DNA of 64,000 bases from Anaerolineae bacterium (GCA_022820665.1 JAJEFB010000048.1:62001-126000), one strand, 5' to 3'; shown: positions 1-9,168, counted from the stretch's first letter. Translations and numbers: made by a program. Notes: a model not told the origin generated them from the letters alone.

Positions 1-50
1 AGCCGCTGAAGGCTAGGCGCGCGCATATCTCAACGCCTACTGTCATGGAA

Positions 51-82
51 GCGCCGGGTCAAGCCCGGCGTTTTCTGTTTTA
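51..82 (+). terminator. Rho-independent terminator
   Basis: A perfect 7-bp stem (CGCCGGG / CCCGGCG) with loop TCAAG is followed by TTTTCTGTTTT. It would end a plus-strand gene lying left of the window. It may also serve the minus-strand cupin gene, whose transcript runs into an A-rich flank and the same stem. Confidence 0.7.
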
Positions 83-90
83 TTGGGCGC

Positions 91-480
91 TCACACGAGC
101 CAGCGTCCGGCATCCAGCAGGATCGCCTCATCCTCGCCGGGCCAGGGCGGCGTGGTCGCGATCAGGAACTCCAGCGGGACGTCGCCGGCATTGCGGAACT
201 GAAAATGCGTGCCCAGCGGGATCGTCAGGCTGATGCCCGGTCGTACATCCAGCACGTCCTCGCGGTCAGCCTGCGCTCGCCAGACCTGTCCCTGACCTGC
301 CAGGAAGTACCAGATCTCTTCGACGCTGCGGTGCTTCACGGGGATTGAGACAGCGCCAACCGGAAGCGTACAATGCACGACGCTCGCGCCATCTACTTGA
401 TGCAGTAGCCGAATCTCCGAGCCATCGGGCGCCAGGGCATCGTAATCGTCCGAGACATTCCCAGTTTCGAAGAGCCGCAT
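91..480 (-). CDS. Cupin-domain protein
   Basis: Small single-domain cupin of 129 residues. The first cupin motif is visible around VKHRSVEEIWYFLAGQG, with the His and Glu pair that normally binds a metal. The second half has GTHFQFRNAGDVPLEFL. Such proteins bind small sugars or acids or act as simple isomerases or dioxygenases; the substrate cannot be read from sequence. It is the last gene of a minus-strand trio, starting 6 nt after the stop of the hydroxyacid dehydrogenase, so it is very likely co-transcribed with it and the HpaI-type aldolase. A role in sugar-acid breakdown is inferred from context only. Confidence 0.8.
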   Translation of the reverse strand: MRLFETGNVSDDYDALAPDGSEIRLLHQVDGASVVHCTLPVGAVSIPVKHRSVEEIWYFLAGQGQVWRAQADREDVLDVRPGISLTIPLGTHFQFRNAGDVPLEFLIATTPPWPGEDEAILLDAGRWLV

Positions 481-486
481 CCCCGC

Positions 487-1491
487 TTACCCCCGAGTCG
501 CTTCCCAGCGCGCCCGCACTGTATCCCAGACTTCGGCATTGATCAGGTTGGGCGGGCGCTCGCCGCGGAGGACTTGCAAGATCTGTTGCATGGCGTGCTC
601 GAACAGGCGGCGCCTTCCCAATACCGACGCGCCGCCAATATGCGGGAGTATGACAACATTGTCGCGCTGGAGCAGTGGATTGTCCGCCAATGGCGGCTCA
701 ACTATGGTGACATCCAAGCCGGCGCCAAATAGCTGGCCGCTGTCCAGCGCGGCCACCAGCGCGTCTTCATCCACCAGTTTCCCGCGCGATACGTTGACGA
801 AGATCGCGCCCCGCTTCATTTGCGCGAAACGCTCGGCGTTCATGATTTTCTTCGTTCGCTCATTCAGGGGCAGGTGCAGCGAAACGACATCGGAGCCGCT
901 TAGCAGGGCTTCCAGCGAATGGGCGCGGGCGACATTCAATTGTTCGCAGCGCTCGGCGCTGATATGGGGATCGTAGGCGGCGACCCGCATGTCCAGAGCC
1001 GCCCCGACGCGGGCGACGCGTCCGCCGATCCGCCCCAAGCCGACCAAGCCGAGCTGCTTGCCAGCCAACTCGATGCCGACATAGACATCCCAGGCCCTCA
1101 GCTTCTCGCCTCGGTCAAGCGCCCGTCCCAGGTCATTTTCGATCTGTTTGACGCTGCGCGCCACATTCATCATCAGCGCGATGGCGGTCTCGGCAGTGGG
1201 GATGGTCGGCGCGTCCGGGGCATTGACAACCGCAATGCCGCGCTGAGTCGCGGCATCGACATCCACCGTGTCGTAGCCGATGCCCGTGCGCGAGATAACC
1301 AACAAATGCGGCGCGCGGTCCATGGCTGCGCTGTCATAGATTCTTCCGCTTGCCATCACGCCGTGAGCAAGCTCCAACTGATGATAAGGATCCCCGTCCA
1401 CCTGGTTGCCCGGGCAGATGCCCGCCGCGATATCTTCGAACATGCTTGCGTGTTCCCGGGGCACATCGCGTTCAAACCAAATTTTATACAT
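487..1491 (-). CDS. D-isomer specific 2-hydroxyacid dehydrogenase
   Basis: 334-residue NAD(P)-dependent dehydrogenase of the D-2-hydroxyacid (phosphoglycerate/glyoxylate reductase) family. The dinucleotide-binding motif is GLGRIGGRVA near residue 150. The catalytic Arg sits in NVSRGKLVDEDAL, the Glu in IVEPPLADN and the His in ILPHIGGAS. It would interconvert a 2-keto acid and a D-2-hydroxy acid in the cytoplasm. It lies between the aldolase gene (42-nt gap upstream) and the cupin gene (6-nt gap downstream), which suggests reduction of a glyoxylate- or hydroxypyruvate-like product. Length and motifs are normal; the exact substrate is open. Confidence 0.92.
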   Translation of the reverse strand: MYKIWFERDVPREHASMFEDIAAGICPGNQVDGDPYHQLELAHGVMASGRIYDSAAMDRAPHLLVISRTGIGYDTVDVDAATQRGIAVVNAPDAPTIPTAETAIALMMNVARSVKQIENDLGRALDRGEKLRAWDVYVGIELAGKQLGLVGLGRIGGRVARVGAALDMRVAAYDPHISAERCEQLNVARAHSLEALLSGSDVVSLHLPLNERTKKIMNAERFAQMKRGAIFVNVSRGKLVDEDALVAALDSGQLFGAGLDVTIVEPPLADNPLLQRDNVVILPHIGGASVLGRRRLFEHAMQQILQVLRGERPPNLINAEVWDTVRARWEATRG

Positions 1492-1532
1492 CCGCTGCGC
1501 TTTCCTGTCGTTTGTCTATTGGTTCCGTGAAC

Positions 1533-2342
1533 CTAGAAGTGCACGTTTTCGTCGACGATCTGTCCGACATCGTCCGTCGCTTCGCGGATGGCTTTGAACT
1601 CGGCAGTCAGCGCGCGATTGAAAGAGGAGATGTCCGAGCTGTGCATGACGAGGTTGGCGCCGGCTTTGATCCATTCGATCTCGTGATGCGCGAAATTATG
1701 GTGGATGCCGACGCCGACATTATGCGCGCGCGTCGTCGTGATGATCTTGCGGATAGCCTCGTCGAAAACCGGATGATCGTATTGCTCCGGCAAACCCAGA
1801 CTGCATGAGAGATCGTGGGGACCGACCAGCGCGCAATCGACATAGGGCACGCTGAGAATCTCGTCGAGCCGCTCCAAAGCCGGAACGCTTTCGATGTTGA
1901 TGAAGAGGGCTTTGTTGGCGTTGCGCTCCGCCAGGTAGTCCCTCAATTCTGGTTCTAATTCGATGTCGCCGTCCAGCGCGGCGCGCAGGCGGTCGCCCTT
2001 GAGCGGACCCATTTTGACCGCGCCGCCCAGGACCTTGGCTTGTTCCGGGGATTCGACATAGGGCGCGATAATGCCATGCGCGCCGCCGTCCAGCACCATC
2101 TGCGCCAGATAGGGGTCGGGCTCGGGGATGCGCACCACCGGCGCCAGATCGAGGGCGCTAAAGGCTTGACAGAGCCAGGAGACCGTCTCTCGGTTGTGGG
2201 GCGTATGCTCGGTATCGATGAAGACCATATCGAGATCGAGGTTCGTGACCACGCGGGGCCATATCGGCGAGGGCGAATAAATCGCCGTGCCGTAGACGCG
2301 TTCGCCGGCGCGGAGGGCTTGTATCAGTTGCTGTCCATTCAT
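1533..2342 (-). CDS. HpcH/HpaI family aldolase
   Basis: Class II pyruvate-dependent aldolase of the HpaI type, which cleaves 2-keto-3-deoxy (or 4-hydroxy-2-keto) acids to pyruvate and an aldehyde. Visible family motifs are FIDTEHTPHNRE, VRIPEPDPYLAQMVLDGGAHGII, NIESVPALE (metal-binding Glu) and ALVGPHDLSCSLG (metal-binding Asp). The ORF track begins at a TTG ten codons earlier; the ATG at MNGQQLIQAL fits the family N-terminus better and has a weak purine-rich site (AGAGAA) upstream. It is first in the minus-strand trio with the dehydrogenase and the cupin. The natural substrate is not determinable. Confidence 0.92.
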   Translation of the reverse strand: MNGQQLIQALRAGERVYGTAIYSPSPIWPRVVTNLDLDMVFIDTEHTPHNRETVSWLCQAFSALDLAPVVRIPEPDPYLAQMVLDGGAHGIIAPYVESPEQAKVLGGAVKMGPLKGDRLRAALDGDIELEPELRDYLAERNANKALFINIESVPALERLDEILSVPYVDCALVGPHDLSCSLGLPEQYDHPVFDEAIRKIITTTRAHNVGVGIHHNFAHHEIEWIKAGANLVMHSSDISSFNRALTAEFKAIREATDDVGQIVDENVHF

Positions 2343-2501
2343 CTTGTTTTCTCTTGAATTTGTCGTTGGCAAAAGGCTAGGCAGATATTAGCGGCAGGCG
2401 AATGATAAGTCAAAGCTGTGAATCAAATTCGTGCTTGTCCACATCTAAGACCTATGCGACACTCGCAAATCGGTGATTAACATTAAGTTACGGTTAATTG
2501 C

Positions 2502-3524
2502 ATGAACTACAGAGGATCCTATAGAAAGCTGCTTTCAAATTCAAAGGCCGCCATGCTCGCTGCTATTGAGATATACAACAAGCCACTCTTCAATTACCGC
2601 GATGAGTGCTTCTGTATACTTCTGATAAACGCGTGGGAGCTGCTGGCAAAGGCGATTCTCTCAAAAAACAGACAGCGAATTATGTATACCAAAAAGGAAG
2701 CAGGTGTGTCCTATCGCACCTATTCGCTAACCGACTCGCTGCGGAAAGCTAAGCCGTATTTTCCTGAAAACACCCCTTACGAACCTATAAGAGCAAATAT
2801 CCAGCAAATAGTGGAGTTTAGGGACAATGCTACTCATTACTATAATGAAACTGGGTTTGGAGTGATGATTTACGGGCTCGCTCAAGCTGCAATCATAACT
2901 TACAAGGATTTGCTGCTAACGCTTTTCAATTATGACATTACAGAAGACGTTACTATTGTTTTACTTCCCCTTGGTTTTGGTGCTATGCCAGATCCAGTAC
3001 AATTCCTGCGTTCGAAACATACTAAAGTTCCACGCAATAAAGTTGTGGCAAGTTTCTTGCGAAGCGTAATAGAGATCACCAAAAAACTCGAGGACCAAGG
3101 CTATGATTTACAACGCTTTCTGACGAGATTTGACGCGAATCTTGTATCAGTAAAGAAGTTTTCTCACGCAGATATTGTCGTTGGAATTGACGGAACGTTG
3201 CACGGAACAGAAACGAGCGTGACAGTCGAAAAAATCATTGACCCGAACAAAAAGTTTCCGATAAGACGTAAAGATTTGTTGGAAAAGATCGGCCACAGTC
3301 TTAATGGTGCGAAATTCAATCAATACACATTGAATGCTATTATCTTCAAGTACAAGATTAAAGAAAACGACAATTACTATTGGAAAGCAATCAGCGGCGG
3401 CGCTATGCAGTTTTCTCCCGAATTTGTGACTTTTCTCCGTACGCTAACTAGTTCACAGATTGATGAGTGCATATCTGCATACCGAGATTATCAAAGAAAG
3501 AAAAGAATGTTGCGAAAACGGTGA
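2502..3524 (+). CDS. DUF3644 domain protein
   Basis: 340 residues. The N-terminal half matches my memory of the DUF3644 family: KLLSNSKAAMLAAIEIYNKP, then CFCILLINAWELLAKAILSK and EFRDNATHYYNE. The alpha-helical pattern with the conserved R-D-N-A-x-H core is HEPN-like, but I see no clear R-x4-6-H ribonuclease motif. The second half is less conserved and ends in a basic stretch (YQRKKRMLRKR). The gene is markedly AT-richer than its neighbours and stands alone, with no obvious ribosome-binding site, so horizontal acquisition is likely. DUF3644 genes are often met in accessory or defence regions. The function is unknown. Confidence 0.8.
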   Translation: MNYRGSYRKLLSNSKAAMLAAIEIYNKPLFNYRDECFCILLINAWELLAKAILSKNRQRIMYTKKEAGVSYRTYSLTDSLRKAKPYFPENTPYEPIRANIQQIVEFRDNATHYYNETGFGVMIYGLAQAAIITYKDLLLTLFNYDITEDVTIVLLPLGFGAMPDPVQFLRSKHTKVPRNKVVASFLRSVIEITKKLEDQGYDLQRFLTRFDANLVSVKKFSHADIVVGIDGTLHGTETSVTVEKIIDPNKKFPIRRKDLLEKIGHSLNGAKFNQYTLNAIIFKYKIKENDNYYWKAISGGAMQFSPEFVTFLRTLTSSQIDECISAYRDYQRKKRMLRKR

Positions 3525-3604
3525 TAAGTGTAATTCCGAGCTCCTCTTGTACCTCTTCGACGGCTGTGCGACACTGCAAGGCATAGGACACAGGGAAAAG
3601 CGAT

Positions 3605-4636
3605 ATGCGACTAGGACTGATGGTCGGTTATTCCGGCGCGCGGATCGAACTGCCGATGGATCTGATCCTCGAGGCGGACCGGCTGGGCTATCAGGCTGTC
3701 TGGACCTCGGAAGCTTACGGATCGGATTGCGTCAGTCCCCTGGCTTGGATCGGCGCGCTGACGGAGAATATCAAGCTGGGCACAGCCATCATGCAGATGC
3801 CGGCGCGCAGCCCAGCCATGACCGCCATGACCGCCATCACGCTCGATCAATTGTCCGGCGGGCGGGCGCTGCTGGGGCTGGGGCTCTCGGGTCCACAGGT
3901 GGTGGAAGGCTGGCATGGGCGCCCCTACGGCAAGCCCCTGGCAAAGACGCGCGAATACGTGGGCATCGTGCGGCAAATTCTGGCGCGCGAAGCGCCGCTG
4001 GCGCATGATGGCGCGCATTATCAGATTCCCTACCAGGGCGAAGACGCGACCGGATTGGGCAAACCGCTCAAGAGCATTGTTCATGGCCGCGTCGATATGC
4101 CAATTTATCTGGCGTCGATCGGTCCCAAGAATGTCGCGCTGACCGCGGAAATCGCTGATGGCTGGCTGCCGATTTTCTTTTCGCCGGCCGCCTACGACAA
4201 TTGCTACCGCGAGGCTTTGGAAGCGGGTTTTGCCAAAGCGGGACAAGGCAAAAGCCCCGCCGATTTCGATATCGCGGCGTCGGTCACGGTGGTGATCGAA
4301 GCAGATCTGGAAGCGGCTTACAACCAGATCAAGCCGGTATTGGCGCTGTATATCGGCGGCATGGGCGCCAAAGGCAAGAATTTCTATTACGATTTGGCTT
4401 GCCGCTATGGCTTCCCCGAGGCGGCGGATAGCATACAGGAACTTTACCTGGGCGGGCGCAAGGGCGAGGCGGTGATGGCGGTTCCCGACGCGCTGGTGGA
4501 CGCGGTGGCGCTGGTTGGATCAAAAGCCCGTATCCGCGATCGGATTCAGCTTTGGCGGGATTGCCCGGTTGATACGCTTAACATCACAGCCTTCAGCGTC
4601 GATACAATTCGCTTTATGGCGGAATTGCTGCTTTAG
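3605..4636 (+). CDS. LLM class F420-dependent oxidoreductase
   Basis: 343-residue luciferase-like monooxygenase family protein (TIM barrel). Typical segments are [75 protein letters not shown] and [22 protein letters not shown]. These match the subgroup that uses coenzyme F420 rather than FMN. Such enzymes transfer hydride to or from small carbonyl or alcohol substrates; the substrate is not predictable. The dus gene starts 17 nt downstream on the same strand, suggesting a two-gene unit. An F420-type enzyme fits a chloroflexotal or actinobacterial host. Confidence 0.9.
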   Translation: MRLGLMVGYSGARIELPMDLILEADRLGYQAVWTSEAYGSDCVSPLAWIGALTENIKLGTAIMQMPARSPAMTAMTAITLDQLSGGRALLGLGLSGPQVVEGWHGRPYGKPLAKTREYVGIVRQILAREAPLAHDGAHYQIPYQGEDATGLGKPLKSIVHGRVDMPIYLASIGPKNVALTAEIADGWLPIFFSPAAYDNCYREALEAGFAKAGQGKSPADFDIAASVTVVIEADLEAAYNQIKPVLALYIGGMGAKGKNFYYDLACRYGFPEAADSIQELYLGGRKGEAVMAVPDALVDAVALVGSKARIRDRIQLWRDCPVDTLNITAFSVDTIRFMAELLL

Positions 4637-4653
4637 CCTCCAGAAGAAGACAG

Positions 4654-5700
4654 ATGCTGGCGACGACGAATGTAGGATTGAAACCGCTGCAAATTGGCGA
4701 CATCACGATCGATAGTCCGCTACTGCTGGCGCCGATGGCCGGGCACAGCAATTACGCGCTGCGCAGCCTCTGTCGGGAGTTGGGCGGCTGCGGGCTGGTC
4801 TGTACAGAACTCATCAGCAGCAATATCGTCAAGAATTCGCGAGCCCGCGCTCTGCAGCGCTTCGATTGGCGCGCGAGCGAGCGCCCGGTGGCGGCGCAGC
4901 TATTTGGGGTTGAGCCGGCGATCGTGGCCGAGGCTGCGCGCGTGGTGGTCGATCATGGCGCCGATATTGTCGATATCAACATGGGCTGCTGGGTGCCCAA
5001 GATCGCCAAGAAGGGCGGGGGCGCCGCTCTCTTGCGAGATGTGAAAAAAGCGACAGCGGTAGTCGCAGCCGTTGTGGAAGCGGTGAACGCGCCGGTGACG
5101 GTCAAGGTGCGCAGCGGCTTTGAAGACGGCGCGGTGACGGCGGTTCCCTTCGCCAAAGCAGCTGAAGAAGTCGGCGCGCGGGCAGTGGCTATACATGCGC
5201 GCTTCGCCGGACAAGGTCACGGCGGCGACGCCGATTGGGATGTCATCGCGGCTGTCAAGGATGCCACATTAGAGATGCCGATCATCGGCAACGGCGATGT
5301 GCGCTCGGGCGCTGACGCCACCCGCATGTTGGAAGAAACCGGTTGTGATGGCGTGATGGTGGGTCGCGGGGCTTTGGGGCGTCCCTGGCTCTTTCATCAT
5401 ATCGAACACTTCCTGGCGACCGGCATCGAACTGCCCGAGCCGTCACGCGCCGAGCGGGCGCGCATCGCGCTGCGACACGCGCAATTGACGCTGCAGACGA
5501 CGGCTCTGCCGGAGCAGAGAGCCGTCCTGGAGATGCGCGGGCAGATTTCCAAGTACCGTCTGGACGAGCCCGGGTCGCGTCGAGTGAGGAATCGGCTGGT
5601 GAGGATTGAATCTTATGCTGAGTTGGAGTCGATTTTGCTGGAAGTGGGGATAGAGGAAACTGAGCAAGTAGGCCTACGCAAAATGACAGACATTGCTTAG
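4654..5700 (+). CDS. dus: tRNA-dihydrouridine synthase
   Basis: 348-residue FMN-dependent Dus, reducing uridine to dihydrouridine in tRNA D-loops. The N-terminal FMN-barrel motif is LLLAPMAGHSNYALRSLCRELG. The catalytic Cys region reads DINMGCWVPKI, followed by KKGGGAALLRD; VKVRSGF and IGNGDVRSGADATRMLEETGCDGVMVGRGALGRPWL complete the barrel. The usual Pro after the catalytic Cys is Trp here (codon TGG). The C-terminal helical tRNA-binding domain is present. The start ATG follows the purine-rich AGAAGAAGACAG. It is probably co-transcribed with the LLM gene. Subfamily assignment (A, B or C) is not attempted. Confidence 0.92.
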   Translation: MLATTNVGLKPLQIGDITIDSPLLLAPMAGHSNYALRSLCRELGGCGLVCTELISSNIVKNSRARALQRFDWRASERPVAAQLFGVEPAIVAEAARVVVDHGADIVDINMGCWVPKIAKKGGGAALLRDVKKATAVVAAVVEAVNAPVTVKVRSGFEDGAVTAVPFAKAAEEVGARAVAIHARFAGQGHGGDADWDVIAAVKDATLEMPIIGNGDVRSGADATRMLEETGCDGVMVGRGALGRPWLFHHIEHFLATGIELPEPSRAERARIALRHAQLTLQTTALPEQRAVLEMRGQISKYRLDEPGSRRVRNRLVRIESYAELESILLEVGIEETEQVGLRKMTDIA

Positions 5701-5975
5701 ATCTTTCTCAGTCGTAGCTCGAAAACCGATGGTAAGCCAGCAGCTAGACATGCGATTCGCCGTTGTCCGATACGCATCTGAGCATGGGAGTAGTCCGCGA
5801 ATATGTCTGGCGAGCGACTCCGCGCTCATATGTATACATATGTGCCATCGCGACAATATTCGTCGCTGACTATCAATGTCGTAGCATAGCAAATAAAGTC
5901 ACATATCTTGTAAGGTTCGATGACTCTGAGAGACTTCGCTTATGATCGGTTTTGAATTTGGAGAGCATTGAACAC
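5701..5975. other. AT-rich intergenic stretch
   Basis: No convincing gene. The small ORFs here (5674-5892 minus, 5763-5945 plus) lack family resemblance and good starts. Base composition drops in GC right after the dus stop and stays low to about 6.6 kb, suggesting an inserted segment. A purine-rich site (GGAGAG) near the end serves the next gene. Confidence 0.4.
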
Positions 5976-6392
5976 ATGATTGACTGGATAAGCCACACCA
6001 TAGTGATCCCCCTTTTTCCGCTGTTAGCAGCATTAATCATCGCAATTTTGAAAGGCGAGGACATTCAATACCACACTATCTTGGGAGGCACGGAACTTTA
6101 CATGCTTTCCGTCATTGTGTTGGCCTCTACCAAGAAAGATATCGACAATTCGGGAATAGATTTCTCCGCGCTTCTGAAATACAGACGCCTCATAAAGATC
6201 CTGATTCCGGCATTGGTTTTTGGCAGCATCATATATGGTATAGTATTTATGAACGTTCGCTCTACAAACCCAGATATCTCTGAAGTTTCGGTTGCGAATC
6301 TCGGGGTGGCAATTGCTGTAGCAACGTTCTCATTATGCACGGTTCTTCAAGTCAAGCTAAACAAAGTGACCAGGGATAAGGCGACATCATGA
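5976..6392 (+). CDS. Small polytopic membrane protein, unknown
   Basis: 138 residues with about four hydrophobic segments: WISHTIVIPLFPLLAALIIAIL near the start, YMLSVIVLAS, ILIPALVFGSIIYGIVF, and NLGVAIAVATFSLCTVLQV near the end. I chose the ATG at 5976 rather than the track's TTG at 5952 because GGAGAG lies about 10 nt upstream of it. No family is recognised. The stop overlaps the ATG of a second small membrane protein (ATGA), so the two are translationally coupled. The pair sits in an AT-rich islet, which suggests transfer. Possible roles such as ion flux, toxin or immunity are speculation. Confidence 0.55.
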   Translation: MIDWISHTIVIPLFPLLAALIIAILKGEDIQYHTILGGTELYMLSVIVLASTKKDIDNSGIDFSALLKYRRLIKILIPALVFGSIIYGIVFMNVRSTNPDISEVSVANLGVAIAVATFSLCTVLQVKLNKVTRDKATS

Positions 6393-6562
6393 CAATGTGG
6401 TCTGCGGAATGGATGATAGTCTATGTGATTGTTCTGTTAATCGGGAACATTCTTATACTTGCGTTGACCGAGCGTTTCAGCCGTAGGGGGAAGACCGCTA
6501 GAACCCCGGAAAGTGATCGTAACCAAAGTCTGACTACCGAAACGCGCCGGCATTTGACATAG
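6389..6562 (+). CDS. 57-residue single-span membrane protein
   Basis: Too short for the ORF track. It starts at the ATG overlapping the previous stop (ATGA) and encodes MTMWSAEWMIVYVIVLLIGN followed by ILILAL, then a basic, polar tail (ERFSRRGKTARTPESDRN). The layout is one membrane span with a positively charged cytoplasmic tail. Support comes from the coupling geometry and the clean hydrophobic/basic pattern; no homologue is recognised. It probably works with the preceding four-span protein. Confidence 0.45.
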   Translation: MTMWSAEWMIVYVIVLLIGNILILALTERFSRRGKTARTPESDRNQSLTTETRRHLT

Positions 6563-6802
6563 ACTCTTATAATTGACCACTGTAGTCATATAACCGATTG
6601 ACAAGACGTCCACTCGGAAATCCCATATGATCCCGCATGGATTAGACCGTCGTCTACGATACGCGGACGCGACATTCCTGGGACCTTTTCGCCGGTTACA
6701 GGCCGAGCGGCTCTGTATCTTTATGGCAAATTGATCCCCCCAAAAGTCAGCAACGGTGAAGCGCACCGTGTATAAATGAGCCAAGTAAACGAAGGGCAGG
6801 GT

Positions 6803-7756
6803 ATGACCTATCTCATAACCGGCGGGGCGGGTTTTGTTGGCAGTCACGTCGCCGAAGCACTGCTGCAGCGCGGCGAAGTCGTGATCGTCATCGACAACTT
6901 CAACGACTATTACGATCCCGCCATCAAGCGCGGGAATGCCGCGCGGCTCGACGCCTACGAGAATCTCAAATTGATCGAAGGCGACATTCGCGACCTGGCA
7001 CTGCTGGAGCGGCTTTTCGCCGATGAAGGGATCAGTCACGTGGCGCACCTGGCGGCGATGCCCGGCGTGCGCACCAGCGTCGAGCAAGTTCGCCTGTACA
7101 TGGACGTCAATCTAACCGGCACCATGAACCTGTTGGAAGCGAGCAAAAAAGCCCAGGTCAAGCAAATTGTTCTGGCGTCAACCTCTTCGGTCTACGGCAA
7201 GACCGAAGTCCTCCCCTTCATCGAAAGCGATAGCGCGGACCGCCCGCTGGCTGCCTACCCCGCCAGCAAACGGGCGGCGGAATTGCTGGCGCATACTTAT
7301 CACAATCTCGTCGAAATGAACGTCACAGTCTTGCGCTTTTTCAACGTTTACGGTCCGGCCGGGCGCCCGGACATGATGCCCTGGAAGCTGATGGACGCGA
7401 CACAGTCGGGTGAAGTCATCAAGCTATTCAATAACGGCGATATTCACCGCGACTGGACCTATATCTCGGACACGGCGCAGGGCGTGCTGGCGGCGCTGGA
7501 CAAGCCCCTGGGCTACCAGGTCATCAATCTCGGCTGCGGGGCGCCAATCTCTCTTTCGGAATTTGTCGAAATCATTGAAGAATACGCCGGCAGAACCATC
7601 AACAAACTAGCGGTACCCACGCCGCCCAGCGACCCGCCGATCACCTACTGCGATAACAGCAAGGCGCGTGAACTGCTGGGATTCGCGCCGACGGTGAGTA
7701 CGCGCGACGGTCTTTGGCGCACCTGGCAGTGGTATCGGGAGTTTCGGGCTTTGTAA
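6803..7756 (+). CDS. NAD-dependent epimerase/dehydratase (UDP-glucuronate 4-epimerase-like)
   Basis: Extended SDR enzyme of about 317 residues. The nucleotide-binding motif TGGAGFVGSHVAEALL lies at the N-terminus, with DNFNDYYDPAIKR as in nucleotide-sugar epimerases. The catalytic Ser/Tyr/Lys lie in ASTSSVYGKT and YPASKRAAE. RFFNVYGPAGRPDMMPWKL closely resembles the signature of CapI-type UDP-glucuronate 4-epimerases. The track starts at 6776, but MTYLITGG at 6803 matches the family start and has AAGGGCAGG just upstream. It would supply an activated uronic acid or other sugar for surface polysaccharide. It is convergent with the sulfatase gene. Confidence 0.9.
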   Translation: MTYLITGGAGFVGSHVAEALLQRGEVVIVIDNFNDYYDPAIKRGNAARLDAYENLKLIEGDIRDLALLERLFADEGISHVAHLAAMPGVRTSVEQVRLYMDVNLTGTMNLLEASKKAQVKQIVLASTSSVYGKTEVLPFIESDSADRPLAAYPASKRAAELLAHTYHNLVEMNVTVLRFFNVYGPAGRPDMMPWKLMDATQSGEVIKLFNNGDIHRDWTYISDTAQGVLAALDKPLGYQVINLGCGAPISLSEFVEIIEEYAGRTINKLAVPTPPSDPPITYCDNSKARELLGFAPTVSTRDGLWRTWQWYREFRAL

Positions 7757-7773
7757 GTTGCAGGCGTCGCAGC

Positions 7774-9168
7774 TCACCGGTCAACTGTCCGCCAAGCCTC
7801 AGACAGATTGTGCCTTGGCAACTTTCGCACGCGCAATCCGCTTTTTTGGGCGTCTTGATAGTGGTCGAAATAGCTATCAAGCTCGCCGGTCAGAGCTTCG
7901 ACGACGGGCTGATAGGCTTGATCATCATAGCGATTATGCGACTCGGTCGGATCGCGCCCCAGGTCGAATAATTCACAGGGCGCATCACTGTAATAGCGGC
8001 GCAGGAGTTTATACTGTCGCGCGCGCGCCATGCGCAAGTCGCCATACTCGCCGAACTGTATCTGCCGCCAGTCGGGCAAGGCGGCCGAATTATCCAGCAG
8101 TGGCAGGAAACTGCGCCCGGGATATTTGCGGCTGGCATCGAGCTTGCTCAAAACGCCGGTGTATTCGGCGATGGTCTGAAACGTGTCCAAATGATCGACG
8201 AACTCCGACCGCCGTTGACCAGCGAACAGCGTTCCCGGGTGATTAAATATCAGCGGCACGCGGATCGATTCTTCGAGCATGTTCAGGGGCAGCGTGGCGT
8301 TGCCCTTTCCCCACAAGCCGTGATGCCCGCAGCAGAGGCCGTGATCTGAGGTGAACACAATGAGCGTCTGTTCGCGGAGCTGGAGCGCTTCCAGCTCGTC
8401 CAGCAGTCGGCCAATCGCTTCGTCAATATGGGAGACCGCGGCGAAATACTGCGCCAAGGCTTCGCGGGGGTTTAAGCGCGTTGGCAGGGTTGATTCAAGC
8501 GCTTGTTTTCCGAAGGGATAGGCGGGTTGATCAAGCATGTCGGCGAAATCGTTGTGACGATGTCGAGCGACCAGACGCTCAGGTTGGCCGCGCCAGGGAT
8601 TATGCGTGCCGAAGTAGCCGATGTGCAGGAAGAAAGGAGAACTCGCATCGCGATCCCGCAGGAATTCTATCGCCTTGTCCGTGATGACCTGCGTCCGCTG
8701 ACCGGGTATCGTCTGGATATCGCCGTTCAAGCTGAATCGGTGGTCGCCCCCGTGTTCCGCGGGATAATCTCCAACGCCGCTGAACCAATGGCTAAACCCA
8801 GCCTGGGGCCGGTCATCGTCCCCCAAATGCCACTTGCCGCAATGCGCGGTTTGGTAGCCGGCCTCCGATAGCAACTGGGCAAGCGTAAGCTCGTCTTTCA
8901 GCCAGGGACGACGATGAATCTCCGGAATCGTCGACGACAAATAGTCGTGGATGCCATGCTGTGAAGCCAGCCGGCCGGTTAGCAAAGAGGCGCGGGCGGG
9001 CGAGCAGACGGGGGTCGGCGTGAAGGCGTTTTCCATAAGTACGCCGGTCGCCGCCAAGTAATCCAAAGTCGGCGCGCGGATCTCGTCATTGCCGTAAGAT
9101 CCCAGCGCCCATTGCGCCAGATCATCATTGACAACCAGGATCACATGCTTCATGTCACTTGCGGACAT
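7774..9168 (-). CDS. Sulfatase (arylsulfatase family)
   Basis: 464 residues. The sulfatase signature CSPARASLLTGRLASQHG has the Cys that is converted to formylglycine, in a C-x-P-x-R setting. An N-terminal metal site is VVNDDLAQ, and FTSDHGLCCGHHGLWGK near residue 300 gives further metal and catalytic residues. No signal peptide is obvious, so the enzyme may be cytoplasmic, acting on imported sulfated sugars. Its start overlaps the end of the upstream sulfatase by 14 nt; an alternative ATG at 9153 lies 1 nt after that stop. No sulfatase-maturing enzyme is in the window. Confidence 0.93.
   Translation of the reverse strand: MSASDMKHVILVVNDDLAQWALGSYGNDEIRAPTLDYLAATGVLMENAFTPTPVCSPARASLLTGRLASQHGIHDYLSSTIPEIHRRPWLKDELTLAQLLSEAGYQTAHCGKWHLGDDDRPQAGFSHWFSGVGDYPAEHGGDHRFSLNGDIQTIPGQRTQVITDKAIEFLRDRDASSPFFLHIGYFGTHNPWRGQPERLVARHRHNDFADMLDQPAYPFGKQALESTLPTRLNPREALAQYFAAVSHIDEAIGRLLDELEALQLREQTLIVFTSDHGLCCGHHGLWGKGNATLPLNMLEESIRVPLIFNHPGTLFAGQRRSEFVDHLDTFQTIAEYTGVLSKLDASRKYPGRSFLPLLDNSAALPDWRQIQFGEYGDLRMARARQYKLLRRYYSDAPCELFDLGRDPTESHNRYDDQAYQPVVEALTGELDSYFDHYQDAQKSGLRVRKLPRHNLSEAWRTVDR

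Noticed and set aside
919-1530. 203-aa plus-strand ORF opposite the hydroxyacid dehydrogenase
   Set aside because: Shadow of the real minus-strand gene with intact catalytic motifs.
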